Source: CAZVPF01 sp964628195
GTDB taxonomy: Bacteria; Planctomycetota; Phycisphaerae; Sedimentisphaerales; Anaerohalosphaeraceae
Direction: 5' to 3'
Length of the DNA stretch: 64,000 bases
Assembly: GCA_964628195.1 (NCBI GenBank)
Contig: CAZVPF010000009.1
Coordinates: forward strand, 1 to 64,000
In this document: positions 16,915 to 24,901 of the stretch, piece by piece
Layout: each line of letters starts with the position of its first letter
Numbering within the stretch: the stretch's first letter is position 1
Made by a program: the position numbers and the translations under genes
The notes under the pieces: generated by a model
The model's input: the letters and a program-made list of their open reading frames with translations, nothing else
Told to the model about the DNA's origin: nothing
The model's database searches: none

Positions 16915-17703
16915 TCAAAAACTCTTCGACACACCGAAACCGAAATAAACATAACAGTTGTCGTTATCATAAAGCTGCGACCGGCTGTTCATGTCCCGAA
17001 GGCTGCTGTCGACCACCATAGTCCAGTTGACGCTCGGAGACATTGTCCAGCCTCCGACCTCGAACGGAAACGCGACCGATACGTTCAGGTCGTTGAAACC
17101 GCCGTCGTCCACACCCCAGTAATAGTTGTTATAATCGCTCGTGCCCCAGCCGATGCTCGCGCCTATCTCCATATCAACCGGAACATCCGAAGAAAGCTCG
17201 AAAATATTCTCTTTCGTATGGCTCGCCTCGAAACTCACATATGTACCCTCGGCCTCGTCAAGATCGTGGTAAACCGTAAAACCCGGGCTGAAAGGCACAT
17301 CGAAGTAAAGCCCCCAGTAAAATTCCGTAGTGTCAGGAAGTTGTGTAACTGCGAAGTTGTAATAAATAAGACCCACAGAATAGCTCACACCTTCCATGCC
17401 CGGCACATCACCCGAATAATCGAGGTACCAGTCAACTTCGGTAAATGCGTTGTTATGGCCCGTCTCGTTTGTAAGGTCAAGGCTGCCCCACCATCCTGCA
17501 GTAAGACCCTCGTAAGCGACCGTAACGCCAGGCTGAAAAGAACTCTCGTTCAAATGCTGACCGCGCCAGATATAATGACTGTAGTAATCGAGCGTAACCT
17601 CGTAATCGAACATGCTCGTTACTTCCTTAAGACCATCTGCCTCAACCGAAGTTGTCGCTAAAACCGACGCTGCGATACAAACAGCTAAACTCAACTTTCT
17701 CAT
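16915..17703 (-). CDS. outer-membrane beta-barrel protein, TorF/TIGR02001-like
   Basis: About 262 residues with a signal peptide (KLSLAVCIAASVLATTSVEA) and alternating aromatic beta-strand sequence ending in Phe, the C-terminal signature of outer-membrane barrels. The first strand (YYSHYIWRGQHL) with a following GWWGSLDLT resembles the RG-motif and strand pattern of the TIGR02001/TorF putative porins. ATG 17703 is preceded by AAGGAGAA; the frame extends 14 codons upstream without support. A -24/-12 promoter and three operator-like repeats lie upstream, and the sigma-54 activator gene is next. Next to amtB and PII, a nitrogen-compound pore is a reasonable guess but not shown. Confidence 0.8.
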   Translation of the reverse strand: MRKLSLAVCIAASVLATTSVEADGLKEVTSMFDYEVTLDYYSHYIWRGQHLNESSFQPGVTVAYEGLTAGWWGSLDLTNETGHNNAFTEVDWYLDYSGDVPGMEGVSYSVGLIYYNFAVTQLPDTTEFYWGLYFDVPFSPGFTVYHDLDEAEGTYVSFEASHTKENIFELSSDVPVDMEIGASIGWGTSDYNNYYWGVDDGGFNDLNVSVAFPFEVGGWTMSPSVNWTMVVDSSLRDMNSRSQLYDNDNCYVYFGFGVSKSF

Positions 17704-17795
17704 TGCATTCTCCTTTTGTAAATCCGTTTCATTTTCCGTTTCCAAATTAATCGACTAAAGTCAAACCGTTTGACTGACAGTCAATGAAAGGATAA

Positions 17796-17811
17796 AGCAA
17801 TGAGTGTGCCA
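17796..17811 (-). promoter_or_regulatory. sigma-54 (-24/-12) promoter for the beta-barrel gene
   Basis: The minus strand reads TGGCACACTCATTGCT, matching the consensus TGGCAC-N5-TTGCW with exact GG-N10-GC spacing. Transcription would start near 17785, about 82 bases before the gene start. A 7-1-7 palindrome (17760-17774, GTCAAAC/GTTTGAC) lies in the predicted leader. Confidence 0.8.
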
Positions 17812-17872
17812 GAGTACGAAATAACCCCCAAAAAAGGCGCAAGTCATTGTAAATAAACTATTTAATGTGTAA

Positions 17873-17946
17873 TTACAATAATGTAACAGGCGTAAATATA
17901 GATACAATAATGTAAACTGCCCTGATATAGACAACAATTATGTAAT
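17873..17946. promoter_or_regulatory. three phased TTACA-N4-TGTAA operators (putative enhancer)
   Basis: Site 1 at 17873-17886 is TTACAATAATGTAA, a perfect 5-4-5 inverted repeat. Site 2 at 17902-17915 (ATACAATAATGTAA) and site 3 at 17932-17945 (CAACAATTATGTAA) are close variants. Start-to-start distances are 29 and 30 bp, about three helical turns. Centres lie about 94, 123 and 153 bp upstream of the predicted sigma-54 start, the usual distance for enhancer sites of NtrC/NifA-type activators. Confidence 0.7.
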
Positions 17947-17950
17947 AAAA

Positions 17951-19477
17951 CTACAGCCTCTTGGGCAGTATATGGTACTTCCTGATCTTGTAACCGAGCA
18001 TCCTCTCGGTGATCCCAAGCTCCCTTGCCGCGTTACGCTGATGACCCGCCGTCTTCTTAAGAGCGTCCACTATCTCCTCCCTTTCGAGATTCTCAATTTT
18101 CTCCGAAAGCGTAAGCTTCTCCTGGTTCTCCCGCTCCTTTACCATCTGAAGCGAAGGCGGCAGGTGCTCACTGCGGACAACATCCTCGTTGCAAAGAAGC
18201 ACCGCCCGTTCGATACAGTTCTCAAGTTCCCTCACATTACCAGGCCAGTGATAACTCGTCAGCATGTCAATAGCGGGAGTGGAAATACGCATTATGCTCT
18301 TCTGGTTTTCGTTCGCGTACTTTTCAAGAAAATGATCCGCAAGCAGCATAACATCGTTCTTCCTCTCGCGCAAAGGCGGCAGATAAATCGGAAAAACGTT
18401 TATCCTGTAATAAAGGTCCTCCCTGAAAAGACCGTTGCGTATCTCCTCTTCGAGGTTCTTGTTCGTCGCGACAACTATACGGACATTGGACTTGATCGTC
18501 TCATGCCCCCCTACCCGCTCGAACTCCTTGAACTGTATCACACGCAAAAGCTTGACCTGCAGGTTAAGAGAAAAATCCCCTATCTCGTCAAGAAATATCG
18601 TCCCGCCGTTTGCAAGCTCGAACCGACCCAGCTTCCTGTCCACCGCCCCTGTAAACGCGCCCTTCTCATGACCGAAAAGCTCGCTCGCAAGCAGTGTCTC
18701 AGGCAGCGCTGTGCAGTTGACCTTGATAAAAGGCTTCGCCGATCGTATCGAATTGTAATGAATGGCATGAGCGACAAGGTCCTTGCCCGTCCCGCTCTCG
18801 CCGCGTATAAGCACCGTCGCGTTGCTGTTGGACACCTGCTCGATAAGCCGGTAAACATCCTGCATTACATTGCTCGTCCCTACCATGTTGTGAATGTTGA
18901 ACTTACTCTTAAGCTCGCTGCGCAGCCGCGCGTTCTCATCCTGCAGCCGCCTCCTGTCGCTCTCGACAAGCTTGTTAAGTTTAACCGCCTGCGCTATCAT
19001 CGTTGAAATAATATTGAGCAGCCGAACAATCGAATCAAAGTCGTCGTTCGGCTTAACCTCCCGGTCAACGCTAAGCGCACCGATAGCCTGAGCATCCTGC
19101 TTGATAGGCACGCAGAAAAAAGCTATCCTGATACCCTTCTTCGCCGACCGTGTCCCCGTCTTGTCAAGAAACCTCGGGTCCTTGCTTATGTCAGGAACAA
19201 CGACATCCTCACCCGACTGAACCACCGTTCCCGTTATCCCCTCACCTATGCGGTAGTAACCCATCCGCTTGGCCTCCTCGCTCATCCCGTGAGCGACCTT
19301 AATATATATGATCTCGTCGGATGGGTCCAGAAGCGCAATAGTACCCCGCTGAAGTTCAAGGTGAGATTCAAGCGAATAAAGAATCGACTCAAGAGTCGTG
19401 TTCAGGTCAAGCGAGTCCGCCAGGACCTTTGCGATATCACCAAGCAGTTGAACTTCTTTTTCATGTTTTTTCGGCAT
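17951..19477 (-). CDS. sigma-54-dependent activator, GAF-AAA+-Fis (NifA-like)
   Basis: A bacterial enhancer-binding protein of 508 residues. An N-terminal GAF sensor (about 20-165) is joined by a coiled linker to a complete AAA+ domain: Walker A GESGTGKD (226-233), the sigma-54-contacting GAFTGA loop (273-278), Walker B GGTIFLDEIG (291-300) and a downstream arginine region. A C-terminal Fis-type helix-turn-helix (HQRNAARELGITERMLGYKIRK) binds DNA. The architecture matches NifA/NorR-type regulators. No receiver domain is present, so signal input should be a small molecule or protein at the GAF. It lies between its probable target promoter and a similar operator set upstream of its own start, suggesting autoregulation. 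The inducing signal is unknown. Confidence 0.92.
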   Translation of the reverse strand: MPKKHEKEVQLLGDIAKVLADSLDLNTTLESILYSLESHLELQRGTIALLDPSDEIIYIKVAHGMSEEAKRMGYYRIGEGITGTVVQSGEDVVVPDISKDPRFLDKTGTRSAKKGIRIAFFCVPIKQDAQAIGALSVDREVKPNDDFDSIVRLLNIISTMIAQAVKLNKLVESDRRRLQDENARLRSELKSKFNIHNMVGTSNVMQDVYRLIEQVSNSNATVLIRGESGTGKDLVAHAIHYNSIRSAKPFIKVNCTALPETLLASELFGHEKGAFTGAVDRKLGRFELANGGTIFLDEIGDFSLNLQVKLLRVIQFKEFERVGGHETIKSNVRIVVATNKNLEEEIRNGLFREDLYYRINVFPIYLPPLRERKNDVMLLADHFLEKYANENQKSIMRISTPAIDMLTSYHWPGNVRELENCIERAVLLCNEDVVRSEHLPPSLQMVKERENQEKLTLSEKIENLEREEIVDALKKTAGHQRNAARELGITERMLGYKIRKYHILPKRL

Positions 19478-19497
19478 GATAAATCCTGAATATATGC

Positions 19498-19566
19498 TTA
19501 CAAAATCGTCGCACTTTAACTATTTACAAAATTGTACACTTTATTTCGTCAAATACAATAATGAAT
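19498..19566. promoter_or_regulatory. operator repeats upstream of the activator gene
   Basis: TTACAAAATTGTAC at 19524-19537 keeps the TTACA-N4-TGTA inverted repeat seen at 17.9 kb. A weaker copy (ATACAATAATGAAT, 19553-19566) follows at exactly 29 bp, and a half-matching copy (TTACAAAATCGTCG) starts at 19498. They lie 20-90 bp before the activator start, where binding could repress or control its own transcription. The rest of 19478-19767 is AT-rich and should also contain the gmhA promoter. Confidence 0.55.
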
Positions 19567-19767
19567 TCAAATTATTTAAAACTTCCTTTTAGTAATAAGC
19601 TGATTTGATAATTACATAAAACGTCACAAAAAACACCGAAACTACATTTTTCGGATTAATTATTGAAAATTATAATATTTAAATAATTTTCAGGGAAATG
19701 GTGTACTTTTACCACTGAAAGAATAAAATATTAAAGGCGAAAAGATACAAACCATAAAGGAGCCGTT

Positions 19768-20376
19768 ATGACCGAAAAAGAAATGCACCAGATTTTATCA
19801 AAAAATATTGATAATCACCGCAAACTTTTGGATTTTTTCGAAAAAAACTGCACCCAAACTGTAATTGACTGCGCCAAGACAATAGTCGATTCCTACCGAA
19901 AAAAAGGCACTGTTTACCTCTGCGGAAACGGCGGATCTGCCTGCGACTGCCAGCACATCGCAGGAGAGCTGGTCGGAAGATTTTTGAAAAACCGCCCCGC
20001 GCTTTCCGCAAGTTCTTTTACTGCCGATACTTCCGTGCTTACATGCATCGGCAACGACTTCGACTTCGACCAGGTTTTCGCAAAACAGGCCGAGGGACTC
20101 ATGACGCAAAATGACGTATTGTGGGCCTTTTCATGCAGCGGAAGCTCCCGAAATATACTAAATGCCGTCAAAATCGCTAAAAATAAGAAGGCAAAAATTA
20201 TCGCTTTTACCGGCAAACAAGGCTCCCAACTCGAAGCAGAAAGTGACGTATGTCTTGCAATACCAGCAACTTACGCAGGTCCGGCACAGGAAATTCACAT
20301 GATCGCCTATCACACGATATGCCAACTCATCGAAGCCGAAATGTTCCCCGACACCCCCAACCATGTCCAGATATAA
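19768..20376 (+). CDS. gmhA: sedoheptulose-7-phosphate isomerase
   Basis: First step of ADP-heptose synthesis for the lipopolysaccharide core, in the cytoplasm. The SIS fold is shown by YLCGNGGSACDCQHIAGELVGRF, SVLTCIGNDFDFDQVF, the phosphate-binding SCSGSSRNI and the C-terminal QEIHMIAYHTICQLIE helix with catalytic Glu and His. The length is 202 residues. AAAGGAG lies six bases before the ATG. The remaining heptose genes are not in the window. Its stop lies 2 bp from the stop of convergent tatD. Confidence 0.92.
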   Translation: MTEKEMHQILSKNIDNHRKLLDFFEKNCTQTVIDCAKTIVDSYRKKGTVYLCGNGGSACDCQHIAGELVGRFLKNRPALSASSFTADTSVLTCIGNDFDFDQVFAKQAEGLMTQNDVLWAFSCSGSSRNILNAVKIAKNKKAKIIAFTGKQGSQLEAESDVCLAIPATYAGPAQEIHMIAYHTICQLIEAEMFPDTPNHVQI

Positions 20377-20378
20377 AT

Positions 20379-21158
20379 TTACGCTAAGTCTATATTAAAA
20401 AAAGACTTAGCGGTTCGTGTCGTCTGGTCGGCAAGCTCGCCGACCGGCATTTCCTTTACCTGGGCCACCTTCTCGGCCGTATGAACCAGCATCCACGGCT
20501 CGCATGGCCGCTGATTCCGCACCGGCTCCGGTGAAATATACGGACAATCTGTCTCCAGCATTAATCTGTCGGTCGGAATTATCTTGACCGACTCGCGAAG
20601 CTGGTCGGACTTTTTGAACGTAACTATCCCTGTAATAGAGAGATACAAACCGAGGTCTAGAATCGTTCTGGTCTGCTCGACGCTGCCGCCCCAGCAGTGA
20701 ACCACCATTTTTTTCACCCTGTCAACGTAAGGCCGAAGTATCTCAAGCGTCTCGTCAAACGCGTTTCTTGAGTGAATTATCGCAGGTTTACCCGTCTCAG
20801 CAGCGATATTCAACTGCTTTTCAAATAGCTGCCGCTGGGCGTCCTGCGCGGAAAAATTGTAATGAAAATCCAGCCCCATCTCCCCGACCGCCCGGACAAT
20901 ATCCTTTTGGCAAAGGCTGTTTACTTCTTCTAAGTCCTTTTTTGTAATGTCTTTAGCGTAATGCGGATGAATGCCCACCGCCGCGGACATATTCTCGTAT
21001 CTTTGGGCGACTTCGACTGCGGGCGCCAGCCCGCCCGGTTCGGTGCCGACCGTGACCCACCCTGTAATACCTGCTTCTATGCTTCGTTTGACCACGTTGT
21101 CAACATCCTGTTTAAGTTCATCGAATGTCAAATGAGCGTGTGTGTCTATCAACTGCAT
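20379..21158 (-). CDS. TatD-family metal-dependent hydrolase
   Basis: A TIM-barrel DNase/hydrolase of 259 residues. The metal-binding motifs are present in order: DTHAHL near the N terminus, GIHPHYAKD, GEMGLDFHYN, IIHSRNAFDETL, VVHCWGGSVEQT and LETDCPYISP near the C terminus. Family members have 3'-5' exonuclease activity; the physiological substrate here is not defined. It is convergent with gmhA and 32 bp downstream of the AI-2E-family gene. Confidence 0.92.
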   Translation of the reverse strand: MQLIDTHAHLTFDELKQDVDNVVKRSIEAGITGWVTVGTEPGGLAPAVEVAQRYENMSAAVGIHPHYAKDITKKDLEEVNSLCQKDIVRAVGEMGLDFHYNFSAQDAQRQLFEKQLNIAAETGKPAIIHSRNAFDETLEILRPYVDRVKKMVVHCWGGSVEQTRTILDLGLYLSITGIVTFKKSDQLRESVKIIPTDRLMLETDCPYISPEPVRNQRPCEPWMLVHTAEKVAQVKEMPVGELADQTTRTAKSFFNIDLA

Positions 21159-21190
21159 CCTAATATAACTCCATATATATCAATGGCTTA

Positions 21191-22327
21191 TCAATTGTCT
21201 TTTGTCCACTGTATCAGCCGTGGTTTAACTGCCTGGTCAAACAGAAGCTGCAGACACGCCGTAACCGGTATCGCCAGCAGCATCCCCAGCAGCCCGGCAA
21301 CCGACCCGCCTATCGCAACCACTAAAATCACCACAGCCGGGTTCATATCCATCTCGCCGCCCTGCATTACCGGGGTCAGTATCCACCCCTCTAACCCCTG
21401 TACCACGAAATAAACCACTGTCGGCCAGAGCAGCGAATAAAAAACCTGCATCGCCCCCGGCGCGGTCCCTGTGTAGGTTTCGGCAACGTTTATCGCCAGA
21501 ACCGCCAGCCATCCGAGGCTCGCGGCGTATGGAATAAGGCTTAACAGCCCTGAAAACATGCCGAGCAAAAACCAGTAGGGCACACCTGCAATCGCCCAGC
21601 CGAACGAGAGCATCGCACCCATTATCAGTGCTATAATGAGCCTTACGCGGAAAAATGTCCCGAAAACGTTATTTATTTCGCCGAGTGTTTTTAATACTCT
21701 TTCCTTGCTTTTTGCCGGCAGGCAACGGGTGGTCCATTTTTTAAATCCTGGAAAATGCAGCGAGAAAGTAAAAAAGAACATCAGCATCAGTATTATCGCC
21801 ATAATGTAATAAGCTGTTGCCCCGAATACATTTAAGGCGACATTCAGCGACTTGGCAGTGCCCTGCCATAAGAATTGCAAAAGCTGCTGGGGGTTCTGCG
21901 CAAGGGTCTCAAGGTTCTGCCTGAAGGTTTCCATCATGCCCTGCTGCTGCTGTCCCTCTTTTACGGGCAGCAGTTCCACGAGCCTTTCAATATAGCCGGG
22001 CATATCGCGAATAAGCGCAATTACCTGGTTAATCGCAAGCGGTACGAGCCATATCATAAGCGCGGCGATCAATAATAAAGCAAGCAGAGTGAAAATTGTC
22101 ATGCTCAGCATCCTCGGCCAATTCCACTTTTCGTTCAGCTTCTCGATCAGCGGGTTCACTATATATGCAAGCAGCAAACCCAGCAGGACAGGCCATAAAA
22201 GCGCTCGCAGGCTGTAAATGGCCCAAAGCACAACAATCAAGCCGAGCAGTTTTACGATATCCCTTACAAAGGCGAACTGCCAGATATGGATATCCTTAAT
22301 CCCGCATCCTTTATCTTTATCGTTCAT
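21191..22327 (-). CDS. AI-2E family (PerM-like) transporter
   Basis: A 378-residue inner-membrane protein with about eight hydrophobic helices arranged as in the PerM/TqsA family. The N-terminal pair of helices, the soluble central part with Gln-rich MRDMPGYIERLVELLPVK-like sequence, and the C-terminal glycine-rich motif near PVMQGGEMDMNPAVVILVV are typical. The family covers autoinducer, Na/H and metabolite exporters, so no substrate can be given. It lies 32 bp before tatD and 32 bp after yraN on the same strand. Confidence 0.85.
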   Translation of the reverse strand: MNDKDKGCGIKDIHIWQFAFVRDIVKLLGLIVVLWAIYSLRALLWPVLLGLLLAYIVNPLIEKLNEKWNWPRMLSMTIFTLLALLLIAALMIWLVPLAINQVIALIRDMPGYIERLVELLPVKEGQQQQGMMETFRQNLETLAQNPQQLLQFLWQGTAKSLNVALNVFGATAYYIMAIILMLMFFFTFSLHFPGFKKWTTRCLPAKSKERVLKTLGEINNVFGTFFRVRLIIALIMGAMLSFGWAIAGVPYWFLLGMFSGLLSLIPYAASLGWLAVLAINVAETYTGTAPGAMQVFYSLLWPTVVYFVVQGLEGWILTPVMQGGEMDMNPAVVILVVAIGGSVAGLLGMLLAIPVTACLQLLFDQAVKPRLIQWTKDN

Positions 22328-22359
22328 CCGCGTCCCTTTCAGAATGTTTCCCGGCGGTT

Positions 22360-22761
22360 TTATCCGGGTACGAAAGCGTTTTTATAATATCGAATATCAT
22401 AATCGCTTTTGCCGCGCAAAACAACAGCCGCTACGTCGAAACGCAGCGGCTTGTCGTTGAGCTTGTATTTTTTCACGAAAAACTTCGCTGTTTTTGCCAT
22501 CCTGACCCGTTTTTTGTAAGTCACAGCTTCCTGGGCGGCGGCGAAATCTTCTGTTGTTCTTGTTTTTACCTCGACAAAAGTAATGCAGCCTTTCGGGCTT
22601 TGCATTATGATGTCGATCTCGCCGGAGGGGCAGGCGAAACGCCTTGCAATCAGCCTGTAGCCCCTGCGCCTTAGGTACAGCTCGGTTCTTTTCTCGCCCC
22701 ATCTGCCGAGTTTTGCGCGGTCCTTCGGGGGTCGAGATAGCAGCCGGCTGAGCCAGCGCAT
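22360..22761 (-). CDS. YraN/UPF0102 nuclease-fold protein
   Basis: A 133-residue protein with the restriction-endonuclease-like core of UPF0102: LGRWGEKRTELYLRRRGY, then the metal-site motif SGEIDIIMQ and FVEVKTR, and the C-terminal RFDVAAVV strand. It starts 1 bp after the rplS stop, the common genomic position for yraN. Biochemical function is not established for the family. Confidence 0.88.
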   Translation of the reverse strand: MRWLSRLLSRPPKDRAKLGRWGEKRTELYLRRRGYRLIARRFACPSGEIDIIMQSPKGCITFVEVKTRTTEDFAAAQEAVTYKKRVRMAKTAKFFVKKYKLNDKPLRFDVAAVVLRGKSDYDIRYYKNAFVPG

Positions 22762-22762
22762 T

Positions 22763-23131
22763 TTATTTCCTTTTTGTGTGAGAACTGTGACGCTGTGTGA
22801 GCCTTACGCCCTTGCCGACCCTGTCACGCAGGAAGTAGAGCTTTGCCCTTCTTGCCTTGCCGCTCCTGATGGGCACAATATCCAGCACGTTTGGCGAGTG
22901 GAGGGGGAAAATCCTCTCGACGCCTTCATCGCCGACCATGCGCCTGACGGTGAAGTTTTCGTTAATGCTGCTGCCCTTTCGCGCGATCACCGTTCCGGTG
23001 AAAATCTGGGTACGAACTTTTTCGCCTTCCTTGATCCTGCAATGCACGTCTACCGTGTCGCCGATCTCAAAATGCGGCACTTTTTCCTTGAGGCTTTTGG
23101 CTTCAACGGATTGGAGTAATTCTGTTTTCAC
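22763..23131 (-). CDS. rplS: 50S ribosomal protein L19
   Basis: Ribosomal protein at the 30S-50S interface. The sequence FEIGDTVDVHCRIKEGEK, IFTGTVIARKG and the C-terminal GKARRAKLYFLRDRVGKG are diagnostic. The length of 122 residues is normal. It stands in the conserved rpsP-trmD-rplS order. Confidence 0.96.
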   Translation of the reverse strand: MKTELLQSVEAKSLKEKVPHFEIGDTVDVHCRIKEGEKVRTQIFTGTVIARKGSSINENFTVRRMVGDEGVERIFPLHSPNVLDIVPIRSGKARRAKLYFLRDRVGKGVRLTQRHSSHTKRK

Positions 23132-23169
23132 TTTTTTATCTCCCGCTAATTATTTTAAGGTTATATATT

Positions 23170-23868
23170 TTATTCACTTATGTTTTGATCTTTTTCGAGC
23201 AGGTCCGGACGGTTGTTTTTAGTTCGTTCGATGGCCTGCTGTTTTCGCCACTCGGCAATTTTTCCGTGGTCGCCGCTTAGAAGTATATCGGGCACTTTCA
23301 TTGCTCGAAATTCTTCTGGCCTTGTGTATTGCGGATACTCAAGAAGGCCGTCGGTGAACGAGTCGTCCTTCGAGGAGTCCCGGTCCCCGAGGGCGCCTTC
23401 GAGGAGCCTTGTCACCGCGTCGATCAGGACCATTGCGGGCAGCTCACCGCCGCTGAGGACGTAATCGCCTATCGATAGCTGGGTTGCGTTTAGCCCGGTT
23501 CTTATTCGCTCGTCGAAGCCTTCGTACCTGCCTGCGATGAGGATTAGCCTTGGCATTTCGCTTAGCTGTTTTACAAGCTTTTGGTCAAGCTTACGGCCCT
23601 GCGGGGTCAGCAGTATCGTTTCGGGCTTTGCCTGGTGCTGTGCGGCAGCGTGCTCGAAACAGTCGAACATCGGCGGGCACATCATCACCATGCCGGGTCC
23701 TCCGCCGTAAGGCTTGTCGTCGACCTTTTTATAGGCGTCCGGGGCGAAATCTCTTATATTCCAAAGAACAATATCTACAAGGCCGCTTTGGCGTGCCCTT
23801 TTTATTATCGAATAGTTCAGCGGAGATTCGAACATCTCCGGGAACAGTGTCAGGACATCGATTCTCAT
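23170..23868 (-). CDS. trmD: tRNA (guanine37-N1)-methyltransferase
   Basis: Methylates G37 next to the anticodon using S-adenosylmethionine. The N-terminal MRIDVLTLFPEMF, the PYGGGPGMVM loop, and the trefoil-knot signature GRYEGFDERI with SIGDYVLSGGELPAMV are all present. The length is 232 residues. It lies 17 bp after rpsP and 38 bp before rplS. Confidence 0.96.
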   Translation of the reverse strand: MRIDVLTLFPEMFESPLNYSIIKRARQSGLVDIVLWNIRDFAPDAYKKVDDKPYGGGPGMVMMCPPMFDCFEHAAAQHQAKPETILLTPQGRKLDQKLVKQLSEMPRLILIAGRYEGFDERIRTGLNATQLSIGDYVLSGGELPAMVLIDAVTRLLEGALGDRDSSKDDSFTDGLLEYPQYTRPEEFRAMKVPDILLSGDHGKIAEWRKQQAIERTKNNRPDLLEKDQNISE

Positions 23869-23885
23869 TTAAGATCGAGTCCGAA

Positions 23886-24431
23886 TCAGCCCTCGGCCTT
23901 TTCTTCCGAGCCGGCGTCGGGGGTCTGTGCGGCTTCGGCAGCTTGTTCAGCTTCTGCGGCGGCTTTTGCTTCTTCCTCGGCCTTTTTCCTGGCCTCTTCT
24001 TCGGCTTTGGCTTTTGCTTCGGCTTCAGCTTTTGCCTTTGCGGCGGCTTCTTCGGCTGCTTTGGCAGCTTCTTCAGCGCGTTTTGCGGCGAGTTCGCGGT
24101 CTGCCTTGGTGAAGAGGCGGCCTTTCTTTTTGGCGATCTGCCTTGCCTTGTCGCGCTTTCTTTTGCGCTCTTCTATGTGTTTGCAGGTCATACCGTTGCG
24201 AATGAGAATATCGCCTACGGTTTCGCTCGGGATCGCGCCCTGGTCGAGCCAGTACTGGATCCGCTCGGTGTTGAGCAAAATCTGCTTGTCCTTGTCCTTT
24301 TCGATGGGGTCATAGTGGCCGACCTTTTCGATGATCCTGCCGTCTCGCGGAGCTCTTCCATCGATGACATTGATCCTGAAAAACGGCCTGTGACGACGCC
24401 CTATACGCATCATCCTGATCTTTACCGCCAT
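23886..24431 (-). CDS. rpsP: 30S ribosomal protein S16 with long Ala/Glu/Lys tail
   Basis: From ATG 24431 the protein starts VKIRMMRIGRRHRPFFRINV, the S16 signature, and the S16 core ends near residue 85. About 95 further residues are almost only Ala, Glu, Lys and Gln in helix-forming order, predicted to be a single long charged helix; ordinary S16 is 80-90 residues. AAAGGAAA precedes this ATG, so the 38-codon upstream extension of the frame is unlikely. It is the first gene of the rpsP-trmD-rplS-yraN block. Confidence 0.94.
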   Translation of the reverse strand: MAVKIRMMRIGRRHRPFFRINVIDGRAPRDGRIIEKVGHYDPIEKDKDKQILLNTERIQYWLDQGAIPSETVGDILIRNGMTCKHIEERKRKRDKARQIAKKKGRLFTKADRELAAKRAEEAAKAAEEAAAKAKAEAEAKAKAEEEARKKAEEEAKAAAEAEQAAEAAQTPDAGSEEKAEG

Positions 24432-24901
24432 AAATTTTCCTTTCAAAGCTCTGTTTATATAAAAATTTTCGGGCAGTGCGCAAGCAGTCCCGAAACACGT
24501 TGGCATTTTCCATAAGTGCGGCAAATGTAATAACTTACCCGTCACGGCCGCACAGCCGATACACCTTCCCCGATCCGTGGGAAACCCGTACTATATCAAA
24601 GCGAAATATATTATGCAAGTATTAATAAAAAAAACTACAAATTGAGGTAAATGAGGGCCATATTGAGCATGTTTTGACACATCCTGCATGTCGTCGTCCT
24701 AAAGAGCAGGTCTGTAAGGGTTCGGATGTATGAAACCCCGTTTATTTATGGAATTATAAGGGAAATTGATTATGGAATGTATTATTCTTGACCTTGCAGG
24801 GGTGAATTTTGTAATATTGCAGATGTCCTTAGGAGAAATTATTTTTAACCGTGTATTGGGGAAATGTCAGTTTATATAAAGATTTGTGGAGGGCTTGAGT
24901 C
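24432..24901. other. divergent intergenic region
   Basis: About 470 bp between divergent rpsP and the RCC1-like gene. The rpsP side is GC-rich with short hairpins (for example GGG/CCC around 24580) and may be an S16 operon leader; no known riboswitch was recognised. The right part holds the promoter listed at 24788-24815. Confidence 0.4.
24788..24815 (+). promoter_or_regulatory. putative sigma-70 promoter for the RCC1-like gene
   Basis: TTGACC at 24788-24793 and TGTAAT at 24810-24815 are 16 bp apart, each one base off consensus. The start would fall near 24822, 80 bases before the gene. Confidence 0.45.

Noticed and set aside
24650..24740. tRNA-like GGTTCG element
   Set aside because: No cloverleaf stems can be drawn around it and no CCA end.
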